Assembly: GCF_010882175.1 (NCBI RefSeq)
Contig: NZ_WKLH01000002.1
Coordinates: 558,001-622,000 of the forward strand
DNA from: Mangrovibacterium lignilyticum
GTDB taxonomy: Bacteria > Bacteroidota > Bacteroidia > Bacteroidales > Prolixibacteraceae
Direction: 5' to 3'
Length of the DNA: 64,000 nt
Position numbers and translations under genes: made by a program
Part shown: in pieces, positions 45,908 through 53,759 of the stretch
Layout of the letters: each line of letters begins with the position of its first letter
Numbering within the stretch: position 1 is the stretch's first letter
Notes under the pieces: generated by a model
Database searches by the model: none
The model's input: the letters and a program-made list of their open reading frames with translations, nothing else
Told to the model about the DNA's origin: nothing

Positions 45908-48900
45908 TTACTTAAGACTAACATTCACCCCAAACGTAAACGTTCTTGGCACAGGATATGCGGAAAAGTCGATGCCCTGAGCAGTTGACCCTGGTTGGTT
46001 TCCATTGAAGTCAATACCAACTTCCGGGTTACCGTAGTCATATTTTGAAAATACAAAGGCTTGTTGAACACTGGCATAAAGACGAAGATCTTTAATAAAG
46101 TTCAGCGTTTTGGTTGGCACAGTATATCCAAGGGTTATGTTTTTGATGGTCAGATAACTACCGTCTTTCACGAATCGACTATGGAAATCATCTCTGTCAT
46201 GCCCGGTAGAACCAGTAGTCTTACCATACAAGCCAGCTCCTGGATTATCTTCGGAACGCCAACGATCTTTAACATTTTTAAGAGCATTAAATACACCATC
46301 AAGGTTGACAAAACCTTGTTCCATTGCTGCAACAATCTTATTCCCGTAAGAACCGGTTGCAACGATTGAAAGATCAAAATTCTTGTATTTGAAATTGTTT
46401 GTGAAACCAAATGTGAATTTTGGGAATGGATTTCCGATTTCTGTTCTGTCTCCGTCTTCTCCGGTTCCTGTGGTTATTTTTTCATCATTGTTAACATCCC
46501 GGAACTTAATCGTTCCAACCTGAGAATCTACCAGTTTGGGCGAATTGTCAAAATCCTGCTGATCGACGTAAACTCCATCCTGGATTAATCCATAAAACTG
46601 ACCAATTCGTCCTCCGACTTTTGTGATTGTAGAAACAAAACCTTGCCAAACATACATTTCATCACTCAATGAGGAAAGCTCTATAACTTTGTTGTCACTA
46701 AATGCAATATTGAAGTTCGAGCTCCATTTCAATTTTCCAACAAGGTTATCAGAGTTAACGCTAATTTCATGCCCCCAAAATCTAATTTTACCAACATTAC
46801 CGGTGAAACTATTGAATCCGGATTCTGTAGGTACTGCTAGGGTATACAACAAGTTGGTGGTTTCCTTTCTATAATAATCATAAGTAACAGATACACGGTC
46901 ATTAGCAAAACTGAAATCTGTACCCAAATCAAATTCTTTGGTTCTTTCCCAACCTAGTTCGTCATTCCCCAGGTTGGTAACAGCGATTCCCGAATAGCTT
47001 CCATTATTGAAGGTCGTATTTACTCCACCGGAAACAGTGCTATATTGCGTATAGTTCCCAATGTTATTGTTACCTGTGACTCCGAAGCTACCACGTACTT
47101 TCAAAAATGACAACCAATCAAGATTTTGCATGAACGGTTCTTCGCTTACAACCCATCCCGCTGATACCGCAGGGAAGTTCCCCCATTTTTTGTTCGAACC
47201 GAAACGAGAAGATCCATCTCTACGAATACTTGCTGTTATTAAATATTTGTTCTTATAAGTGTAGTTAAGTCGAGAAAGATACGAGATTAGGCTCCATTCC
47301 TGAATATCCATCGATGGGTTGTTTTTTACCAATGCAGCATCAATTGTCTGGATTCTGTCATCTGAAAAATTAGATCCACTGAAGGAACTGGCATCGTATC
47401 TATACTTTTGCGCCGTATAACCTGCAAGAACTTGGAAATTGTGATCTTTAATTGTTTTTGAATACTCCGCCGTATTTTCCGACAACCAGGTCCAAAATCT
47501 TCTGTTAGCTTCATATAGGTTTGCGGTTAGCTGGCTAGGAGCACTGGCAAAAGCCCTTCCCGCAGTAGATGGTTGAAAATAATGAACAAGCGTCTGTACT
47601 AATTCAACATTGGCACTTGACTTTAATTTCAAACCATCGATAGGTTCATATTCGATATAGGCGTTAGATATTAGGCGTGTATCAATAGTCTTGTTTGAAA
47701 TTTCATCGATTGACCGAACCCAGTTGGGAGTCGGAAAGGTTGTTATACCCGGTGTTGTTACGGTAACAGGGTATGTGCCGTCTTCATTTTGGTATGCTAA
47801 CACCGGAGGGGTTAATGCAGCATTCAGCAACAATCCGCCGGAGCCAAAGAATTGTCCGTCAGTTGATGGTGAATTACCGTAATTGTATGTCGGTGCAACA
47901 TTAACACCCAATGTCAATCGGTCTGCAAGATTAAATTTGGTATTGGCACGCAGGGAGAATCTTTTGTAGTCTGAGTTAAGCATGACGCCCTTTTGGTTAA
48001 AATACCCGGCGACAACAGCACTGCTGAATTTTTCCTTATTGGTATTAATTGTAACACTGTAATCATTAATTGTTCCGGTTCTTAGCATAGCGTCATACCA
48101 GTCGTACCCTTTACCATATTGTTCGGGATCTTGGTAGGCATCCGGAACTGTTTGTCCCAGATCTTCATAGTATTCTTTTTTGAATTGAGCCCATTCAGTT
48201 CCGTTCATCATATCGGGTCTTCCTTTTTGAGGAACATCCTGAAATCCGGTATATGCAGCAACGCTGATATTAGTTTGGCCGGATTTTGCACTTTTTGTCG
48301 TAATTAAAACTACCCCAAATGCTGCTCGTGAACCATAGAGAGAGGTTGAAGCAGCATCTTTTAGTACTGTAATAGTCTCAATCTCGTTTGGGTTAATATT
48401 AGAAATACCCCCGGATACAGGAAATCCGTCGACAACATAGAGGGGTGACGAACTGGTTGAGAGGGAGGCAGAACCGCGAATTTGGACGCTCATTCCTTGA
48501 CCGGGACGTCCCGTTCCCTGGTTTATTTTTACACCGGCAAACTTACCCTGCAACTTTTGTGTAAACTGAGCCACCGGGATTTCCTGCAATTCAGCTGATT
48601 TTACGGTTTGGAGCGATCCTGTAGATGTTCGTTGTGTCGTATTTCCGTATGCTATTGCTACGACTTCGTCCAGACCAATGGTTTCTTCCTCCAATACAAT
48701 ACTAATTATACTTTGTCCGGCAACAGGAATCTCCTGAGTTTTCATTCCGACAAAAGAGAAAACCAATATGACATCTCCTGGCACATCTTTTAGGGTGTAT
48801 TCTCCGTTGGCATCGGTTATTACTCCTGTTGTTGAGCCTTTTATTACAACAGTTACCCCTGGAATAGGGGAACCCGATGTATCATTTACTTGTCCGGTAA

Positions 48901-49303
48901 CTTTCGACAGCAATTGATTTAGCACCTTTGTTTCGGGACTATTTTCTGTACCTGTGATAATTATTTGTCTACCTAGAATTTTATAAGAAGCATTTTGTCC
49001 GTCTAACAGCCGTTCTAAAATCGCGTTAATTGATGCGTTTTTAAGATTTACATCAACCCGTTTATTTACATCAACTTCCTCATTTTTATAAAGAAATATA
49101 AACTCGCTATTTCGTTCGATGTAGTTGATTGCATCCCTGATTGTTACATTCTCCAACTCCAGGCTTAGTTTCGTATTTTGGGAATAAGTGTTGGCGGAAA
49201 CTGCCATCACACAACCAAAGATAAAGAGCGTTAATAACTTCATAATACGCCATACTTTTAAAGTATCCTCTGTGAGGAAACTTCGTGACAATTTTTTTTT
49301 CAT
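45908..49303 (-). CDS. SusC/RagA TonB-dependent transporter with STN domain
   Basis: The 1131-residue outer-membrane transporter has a signal peptide (LLTLFIFGCVMAVSANTYSQ), a secretin/TonB short N-terminal (STN) domain (about residues 45-115), a carboxypeptidase-like domain (about 130-210), a plug with RGSASLSTSSSPLYVVDGFP and NPNEIETITVLKDAASTSLYG, and a 22-strand barrel ending in FTFGVNVSLK. The STN domain is the part that signals to a FecR anti-sigma factor, which is encoded next upstream. It probably imports rhamnose-containing oligosaccharides. Confidence 0.95.
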   Translation of the reverse strand: MKKKLSRSFLTEDTLKVWRIMKLLTLFIFGCVMAVSANTYSQNTKLSLELENVTIRDAINYIERNSEFIFLYKNEEVDVNKRVDVNLKNASINAILERLLDGQNASYKILGRQIIITGTENSPETKVLNQLLSKVTGQVNDTSGSPIPGVTVVIKGSTTGVITDANGEYTLKDVPGDVILVFSFVGMKTQEIPVAGQSIISIVLEEETIGLDEVVAIAYGNTTQRTSTGSLQTVKSAELQEIPVAQFTQKLQGKFAGVKINQGTGRPGQGMSVQIRGSASLSTSSSPLYVVDGFPVSGGISNINPNEIETITVLKDAASTSLYGSRAAFGVVLITTKSAKSGQTNISVAAYTGFQDVPQKGRPDMMNGTEWAQFKKEYYEDLGQTVPDAYQDPEQYGKGYDWYDAMLRTGTINDYSVTINTNKEKFSSAVVAGYFNQKGVMLNSDYKRFSLRANTKFNLADRLTLGVNVAPTYNYGNSPSTDGQFFGSGGLLLNAALTPPVLAYQNEDGTYPVTVTTPGITTFPTPNWVRSIDEISNKTIDTRLISNAYIEYEPIDGLKLKSSANVELVQTLVHYFQPSTAGRAFASAPSQLTANLYEANRRFWTWLSENTAEYSKTIKDHNFQVLAGYTAQKYRYDASSFSGSNFSDDRIQTIDAALVKNNPSMDIQEWSLISYLSRLNYTYKNKYLITASIRRDGSSRFGSNKKWGNFPAVSAGWVVSEEPFMQNLDWLSFLKVRGSFGVTGNNNIGNYTQYSTVSGGVNTTFNNGSYSGIAVTNLGNDELGWERTKEFDLGTDFSFANDRVSVTYDYYRKETTNLLYTLAVPTESGFNSFTGNVGKIRFWGHEISVNSDNLVGKLKWSSNFNIAFSDNKVIELSSLSDEMYVWQGFVSTITKVGGRIGQFYGLIQDGVYVDQQDFDNSPKLVDSQVGTIKFRDVNNDEKITTGTGEDGDRTEIGNPFPKFTFGFTNNFKYKNFDLSIVATGSYGNKIVAAMEQGFVNLDGVFNALKNVKDRWRSEDNPGAGLYGKTTGSTGHDRDDFHSRFVKDGSYLTIKNITLGYTVPTKTLNFIKDLRLYASVQQAFVFSKYDYGNPEVGIDFNGNQPGSTAQGIDFSAYPVPRTFTFGVNVSLK

Positions 49304-49393
49304 AAATTTGTGTTGCTTAAGTGAATAATTTACTAATGGGTTTAGTGATTATTTGCCAAACCGGGAAATGCGGGAACATTTTCCGGTTTTTCT

Positions 49394-50578
49394 TTATTTC
49401 ATTACATAGTTTTTTTCATTTATTGGTTCAACATTCATTCTTGTAATTACCGACAGGTAGTTTAAAACATCTTCACTGTTCTCACTTAAGTTAAGTTTTC
49501 CGCTGATCTTCATTTTTCCCTTCTCTGGATCATTTAGAATTATCTTAACATCGTAAAGTCTTTCAACCTTGTGAATTATCTGATTTAATTCAGCGTCTTC
49601 AAATTTCAACATCCCGTCTTTCCATAGTGTATAAAATTCTGTATCAACACTGTCAATTTTTACACTTTTGGTTTGTTTGTTGAAGGTTAAGATTTGATTG
49701 GGCTTGAGTAAAACAGGCTTTTCGAATTGTGATGATATGTCATTGGAAACTGAAACAGATCCTTCAACCAGTACTGTCTCTATTTTTTCATTTTCAGGAT
49801 AAGTCGTGACGTTGAACCTCGTTCCTAAAACTTCGATGTCGATTTGATCAGTTTTGACAATGAATGGTTTATGCTTGTTCTTAGAAACATCAAAAAAAGC
49901 TTCGCCAATCAGGTGCACAACTCTTGAGCTTCCCTTGAATGTTGATGGATAAATCAATCGACTGCCAGCATTTAAATATACAACGGTATTGTCGCTAAGT
50001 GTTATTTGCGATTTGCTGCCGTATGGTACGATTAGTTGATTGTTATTCGAATCTTCTTTTTCAATCATGTTAAACTGGGAGTCGTCGGCTATAATTTTAT
50101 CTCCTTTGTAAACAACAGAAGAGTTTCTTTTTAGAGGAATTGTGTTGCCATTACTTAATAATAATTGGGCCGTGTTTGAGTGAAAAGAATAATCGGTTGC
50201 AGCAAGGGGCCTAATGTCTTCTTGTGATACGTCGTTTGAAATTATCAAATACATGACGAGATTTCCCAGCATAAGGAAGAATAAGGCAACTGCAGCGTAC
50301 CGTAAAATATGAGAACTAAATTTTCTGAGCTGCTTTACAGGAACTGGCTTTTCTTTAGCTGCCAAAATATTTTGAAGTAAGTGTTTCTTTTCAGTTGCAC
50401 TTAGCTCCTTATTTTTCAATTTCAGTTTCGAGAGCTCTTCTTTGATCGATAAAATCAGTCTCTTTTCGTCCTGATTTTTTTGAATAAATTCTGCCCAGTA
50501 TTTTTCGGTTAGTTCATCCGGCTGGAAGATCCACTTCATGAAATACGGGTCATTTATGTAATCATTGTACTTGGACAT
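49394..50578 (-). CDS. FecR-family anti-sigma factor
   Basis: The 394-residue protein has a cytoplasmic N-terminus, one span (YAAVALFFLMLGNLVMYLII, about residues 93-113), a periplasmic FecR domain (VPYGSKSQITLSDNTVVYLN, then LGTRFNVTTYP) and a C-terminal DUF4974 domain (LNQIIHKVERLYDVKI). The ATG giving MSKYNDYINDPYF is preferred over a TTG 16 codons upstream. It holds the ECF sigma factor until SusC binds its ligand. It lies between sigma and susC. Confidence 0.92.
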   Translation of the reverse strand: MSKYNDYINDPYFMKWIFQPDELTEKYWAEFIQKNQDEKRLILSIKEELSKLKLKNKELSATEKKHLLQNILAAKEKPVPVKQLRKFSSHILRYAAVALFFLMLGNLVMYLIISNDVSQEDIRPLAATDYSFHSNTAQLLLSNGNTIPLKRNSSVVYKGDKIIADDSQFNMIEKEDSNNNQLIVPYGSKSQITLSDNTVVYLNAGSRLIYPSTFKGSSRVVHLIGEAFFDVSKNKHKPFIVKTDQIDIEVLGTRFNVTTYPENEKIETVLVEGSVSVSNDISSQFEKPVLLKPNQILTFNKQTKSVKIDSVDTEFYTLWKDGMLKFEDAELNQIIHKVERLYDVKIILNDPEKGKMKISGKLNLSENSEDVLNYLSVITRMNVEPINEKNYVMK

Positions 50579-50643
50579 GGAAACAGGCGTTTCCTTATAG
50601 TGGGCCGGACGTTGAAAATCGGACAAATAATAAGAGAAAGATT

Positions 50644-51222
50644 TTATGCTCTAAAACACAAGGAGAAAAGTTCCAGGAATTGATCTATAAAATTGACATT
50701 CAGTTTTTGTAATAATCGGACGATTTGCTTTTGAACGGTTTCTGATTTTTTTCCGGTCATTTCTCCAATTTGTTGGTTGTTTAGACCAGAGTAGAATTTT
50801 AAATAGAGTAATTCTTTCTTTTCAGATGGCAGGGAGTTTAATGCTTTCTCCAAGAGCTGAAGCTTGGATTGTTCTCGTTCTGTCGACACCAATTTATTTT
50901 CGATGTCAAGTTCAATGTCAAAAGATGGTAGTACCGAATCCTGGTATTCGAAGTACAGGTCCTCTTTGGTCAGCTTATGAATGAGTACCCGTTTTAGTGC
51001 TTTTAGAAGATAGAATTCAATACTGTCAGGAACTGATAATCGTTCTCTCGAAGAATAAAGCTCTACAAACAACTGTTGAATTGAATCCTTTACCAAATCG
51101 TCATCGGAACTGATTTTAGATCCGTAACGATACAATATATCAACATATTGATTGTATATCTTCTCGAAAGCAGTTTCGCTTCCGGCTTTAAAGTCGCTCC
51201 AGATTATCTGCCAATAATCCAT
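50644..51222 (-). CDS. ECF RNA polymerase sigma factor (FecI type)
   Basis: The 192-residue sigma-70 factor has region 2 (AFEKIYNQYVDILYRYGSK, DDLVKDSIQQLFVELY) and region 4 (LNSLPSEKKELLYLKFYSGL, NNQQIGEMTGKKSETVQKQI). It should turn on the FecR-SusCD operon on detection of the glycan. It is the first gene and has its own promoter at 51245-51274, so the locus can be autoregulated. Confidence 0.93.
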   Translation of the reverse strand: MDYWQIIWSDFKAGSETAFEKIYNQYVDILYRYGSKISSDDDLVKDSIQQLFVELYSSRERLSVPDSIEFYLLKALKRVLIHKLTKEDLYFEYQDSVLPSFDIELDIENKLVSTEREQSKLQLLEKALNSLPSEKKELLYLKFYSGLNNQQIGEMTGKKSETVQKQIVRLLQKLNVNFIDQFLELFSLCFRA

Positions 51223-51244
51223 TTGTTAGATTAGTTTAATGTTA

Positions 51245-51274
51245 CAAAGCTATAATAATTTAATGTCGTTCAAA
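51245..51274 (-). promoter_or_regulatory. Promoter of the sigma/FecR operon
   Basis: On the - strand TTTG (complement of 51271-51274), 18 bases and TAGCTTTG (complement of 51245-51252). This is a good housekeeping-type -33/-7 promoter, 23 bases before the sigma-factor ATG. Confidence 0.7.
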
Positions 51275-51377
51275 AGAAGTACTTTTTATGGTGATTTTAT
51301 TCATTAAATTGAAATCATATGTCTGGCAACTGATACCCAAAGAATAACAATCCAACCCGCTTTAGAATACGATCAAA

Positions 51378-51396
51378 AAAGGGGAAATTCCCCTTT
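51378..51396 (-). terminator. Hairpin with T-run outside the insertion sequence
   Basis: AAAGGGGAA / TTCCCCTTT with a single-base centre; on the - strand six T follow. It lies between the insertion sequence and the sigma-factor promoter and would stop - strand transcription coming from the transposase. Confidence 0.7.
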
Positions 51397-51465
51397 CGCT
51401 CAGTCCTCTTCTGGCAGCATGATGAAAATGGATATGCAACAAAAAACTGTACGGCTAGTTAAGCG

Positions 51466-52299
51466 CTATGCTGCTATTCTTTGATTATTATTTAGTTGTT
51501 CAAATTCTTTTATTGTTTTGTATCCTAAAGCCGAATGCCTTCTTCTTTTGTTGTACCATGTTTCAATCCAGCCAAACAAGGTTAATTTAGCATGTTCCTG
51601 GTCGAAGAATCTGTCGTGATAGACCAGTTCAACTTTAATGGTTTTAAAGAAGCTCTCTGCAACGGCATTGTCCCAGCAGTTGCCTTTTCTGCTCATACTT
51701 CGGCTAACTAACTTCTCACATCCCAGAAGATTGGTGAAAGCATTGCAGGCATACTGGATGCCACGGTCAGAATGAAAGATTAGTTCATTTGTAATCGGAC
51801 GGTTCTTTACTGCCATTCTCCATGCAGGAATACTTGTTTCTTCCGCGCTCATGCCTTTGCTCATCGCCCAGCCAATTATTTTACGATCAAATAAGTCAAT
51901 AATGACAGTCAGGTACATCCAGCCTTTGTTTGTTCTGATATAGGTGATATCGGAAACCCAAACCTTGGCTGGAGCCATAACCGAAAAATCCTGATTTAAC
52001 AGGTTGGGAGCAATCGGATATTTATGTCTGGAGTCAGTTGTCGCTTTGAACTTTCGTTTCCGCTTGGCTTGCAGTCCTGCTGCGTTCATCATTCGTGCTG
52101 TACGTGGTCGAGACACCTTGTGTCCTAAAGAGCGGAGTTCTTCGGTCATCCGTGGGCTTCCATAGCTCTGACCACTATACTGAAAAATCCGTTTAATTTC
52201 TACCAATAACTTCTGGTTTTCATGCCAACGACCAGAATCTCCGGTCTGAAGCCAGTGGTAGTAACCGCTTTTGCTTATTTTGAATACTTTACACATCAT
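51466..52299 (-). CDS. IS3 transposase OrfB (DDE integrase domain)
   Basis: The 277-residue frame carries the rve catalytic triad: Asp in VWVSDITYIRT, Asp in LIFHSDRGIQY and Glu in NCWDNAVAESFFKTIK. The opening (MMCKVFKISKSGYYHWLQTG) is the OrfB start, but the frame continues upstream to the frameshift site and gives GNQHLLRERWEIYQFISDHR, so the active protein is an OrfAB fusion. No stop interrupts the triad, so the element is probably functional. Confidence 0.93.
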   Translation of the reverse strand: MMCKVFKISKSGYYHWLQTGDSGRWHENQKLLVEIKRIFQYSGQSYGSPRMTEELRSLGHKVSRPRTARMMNAAGLQAKRKRKFKATTDSRHKYPIAPNLLNQDFSVMAPAKVWVSDITYIRTNKGWMYLTVIIDLFDRKIIGWAMSKGMSAEETSIPAWRMAVKNRPITNELIFHSDRGIQYACNAFTNLLGCEKLVSRSMSRKGNCWDNAVAESFFKTIKVELVYHDRFFDQEHAKLTLFGWIETWYNKRRRHSALGYKTIKEFEQLNNNQRIAA

Positions 52300-52328
52300 C
52301 TCGATAGAAAACCGATTGCGGTGATCAC

Positions 52329-52643
52329 TTATAAACTGGTAGATTTCCCATCGTTCGCGGAGAAGATGCTGATTGCCTTTTTTAGGATATCCCGTTCCAT
52401 CCTGGCTTCTCTAAGCTCTTTCTGCAAGCGAGCATTTTCCCGTTCCAGATCCGTCATCTTTGGGGTTCCGTGTCCCGGAAAACTATTGTCTTTATACTGA
52501 CTAAATTCCTTACGCCATCGATAAAGTAATGCTCGGTCGATCCCCAGTTCATCTGCAATCTCACTGGCATTCCCTCTGGCATAGGATAATTCGACTGCCT
52601 TTTTTTTAAATTCTTTGTCAAACTTCTTTCTCATAGGACTCAT
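52329..52643 (-). CDS. IS3 transposase OrfA (HTH and leucine zipper)
   Basis: The 104-residue protein has a HTH_Tnp_1 domain (KKFDKEFKKKAVELSYARG, DELGIDRALLYRWRKEF) and a heptad-like coil (LERENARLQKELREARMERD). It recognises the insertion-sequence ends. The last 20 codons follow the slippery site and are replaced in the fusion by the OrfB frame. Confidence 0.93.
   Translation of the reverse strand: MSPMRKKFDKEFKKKAVELSYARGNASEIADELGIDRALLYRWRKEFSQYKDNSFPGHGTPKMTDLERENARLQKELREARMERDILKKAISIFSANDGKSTSL
52377..52383 (-). other. Programmed -1 frameshift heptamer A AAA AAG
   Basis: On the - strand the codons CTA AAA AAG give the classic slippery heptamer A AAA AAG in the zero frame of OrfA. 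A -1 slip continues in the OrfB frame without a stop. Confidence 0.85.
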
Positions 52644-52956
52644 AATGTAGGTAAATAAATTATACTTAACCTACCGTCCAGTCAAATGTAGCAGTTCCAT
52701 TGGTGTTGTCAATACAATCAAAACAAAAAAAGAAGTGAAGGAATACAAAATCATAAACAACTGAATTTAAGCCACAAACAGACATAAGCATGCGCATTTA
52801 ATAATTTACTAATATAAAAAACAATGCTTTTTACGTCTTTGACCCGTAAAGACATATATATAAAGGTATGTGATACCAAGCACTCAACAGTCCTATCAAT
52901 TGGGATACAAAATACCGTTTATAAAGTGCACTCAAACAAAATAAAACATAAACAAC

Positions 52957-53139
52957 ATGAATAACACAGACACAATATTAATGACTGTTGAAGAGGTTGC
53001 CAATAAATTAAGCCTAACAAATCGAACTGTACGCAAACACATTCAATCTGGCAGAATTCCAGCTAAAAAGGTGGGCAAACGTTGGTACATATCATCGAGC
53101 GATTTTTATAAGATTTTCGCCGAATATATGACTACTTAA
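52957..53139 (+). CDS. Excisionase-like HTH (MerR/AlpA-type) protein
   Basis: The 60-residue protein is a single winged helix-turn-helix of the excisionase/AlpA type (TVEEVANKLSLTNRTVRKHI, GRIPAKKVGKRWYISSSDF). In mobile elements such proteins direct excision or activate a gene. The 257-base gap upstream holds a small inverted repeat (GTCTTT/AAAGAC near 52838-52856) and no gene. It lies close to the possible right edge of the island. Confidence 0.8.
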   Translation: MNNTDTILMTVEEVANKLSLTNRTVRKHIQSGRIPAKKVGKRWYISSSDFYKIFAEYMTT

Positions 53140-53506
53140 GTATCGTTTTTTACTTATAATTTTGCTTTTTAATCTGTGTTCTTGGGGACACAAAAAACTG
53201 CCATTTCTGCATCTGCCTCATACAGTGCAAAAACGTCATCTTCAAATAAAAAATCTAACTCATACATGAATCTTTCAATTCAGAGCGATGATTTTGCAAA
53301 CTACTTTACTGAGCACAAAAAGGAGTTGATTATCAGCTCCTTTTTTTTTATTGTCACACCCCCGAAGAGTTTAAAACAAGTTGCCCTGTTCCTCTGGATA
53401 ATTACCAAGTAAAAGAGACGACGACCACTTACGCGTGCGAATGCGGCAAGTAGCTAATGTACTTGTCGTTATGGCCTTTGGAGGATTTCGTTCATTAGTA
53501 GCGTTG
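53140..53506 (+). other. Gap with candidate small RNA and terminator
   Basis: No supported gene. CTTGGGGACA at 53187-53196 repeats the 10 bases found before the tRNA-Leu gene, and the following bases are also related. A strong intrinsic terminator (arms AAGGAGTTG and CAGCTCCTT, 53317-53349, nine T) follows about 130 bases later. A small transcript from about 53220 to 53349 is possible; a 78-codon frame across it runs through the terminator and is not believed. Confidence 0.45.
53317..53349 (+). terminator. Intrinsic terminator, bidirectional
   Basis: Stem AAGGAGTTG(A) / (T)CAGCTCCTT with one G-T pair and a 3-4 base loop, followed by nine T on the + strand and preceded by five A. Confidence 0.85.
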
Positions 53507-53746
53507 CTATTCCATGATATCTTCCTTTAGAAAGGAATTCAAAATCAAACTAATAACAACATACCCCAGATATCCACCTGTTGTAAGCACCAAAACAAAA
53601 TCTATTTCACTATAAAGCTCATTCCAATCTGTTTTATAATAGAGAATACTACCAGCATTTAACAAATTGAAAAAAAGAAAAATAACAATCAAAATCATTA
53701 ATTGTCGCAGCGGGTTGATTTGTACTTTCTTCATTGATTGAGTCAT
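53507..53746 (-). CDS. Small two-span membrane protein
   Basis: The 79-residue protein has two hydrophobic spans (QLMILIVIFLFFNLLNAGSI and FVLVLTTGGYLGYVVISLIL, joined by a short polar loop KTDWNELYSEID). No family is recognised and no flavinylation motif (S/T-G-A-T type) is seen. It starts 13 bases after the stop of the second Gfo/Idh gene and is the last gene of that operon. It might anchor or receive electrons from the exported enzymes, but this is a guess. Confidence 0.65.
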   Translation of the reverse strand: MTQSMKKVQINPLRQLMILIVIFLFFNLLNAGSILYYKTDWNELYSEIDFVLVLTTGGYLGYVVISLILNSFLKEDIME

Positions 53747-53759
53747 TAAATGAACGAAT

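Larger units (their letters stand above)
51429..52699 (-). mobile_element. IS3-family insertion sequence (IS150-like), 1271 bases
   Basis: Both ends are visible as imperfect 26-base inverted repeats: TGGATATGCAACAAAAAACT... at 51429-51454 and its counterpart ending CAAATGTAGCAGTTCCA at 52674-52699 (about 18 of 26 match). The ends are TG...CA, as for IS3. Two overlapping transposase frames are read on the - strand with a -1 slippery site between them. The next two bases outside each end are also complementary. No 3- or 4-base target duplication was found, which suggests loss by later rearrangement. Confidence 0.88.

Noticed and set aside
51429-52699. Target-site duplication of the insertion sequence
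   Set aside because: The bases outside the ends (AAA on the left, TTG on the right) do not match in direct orientation.
53176-53412. 78-codon + strand frame after the HTH gene
   Set aside because: It runs through a strong intrinsic terminator and its residues at that point are Phe from the T-run; more likely a non-coding transcript.
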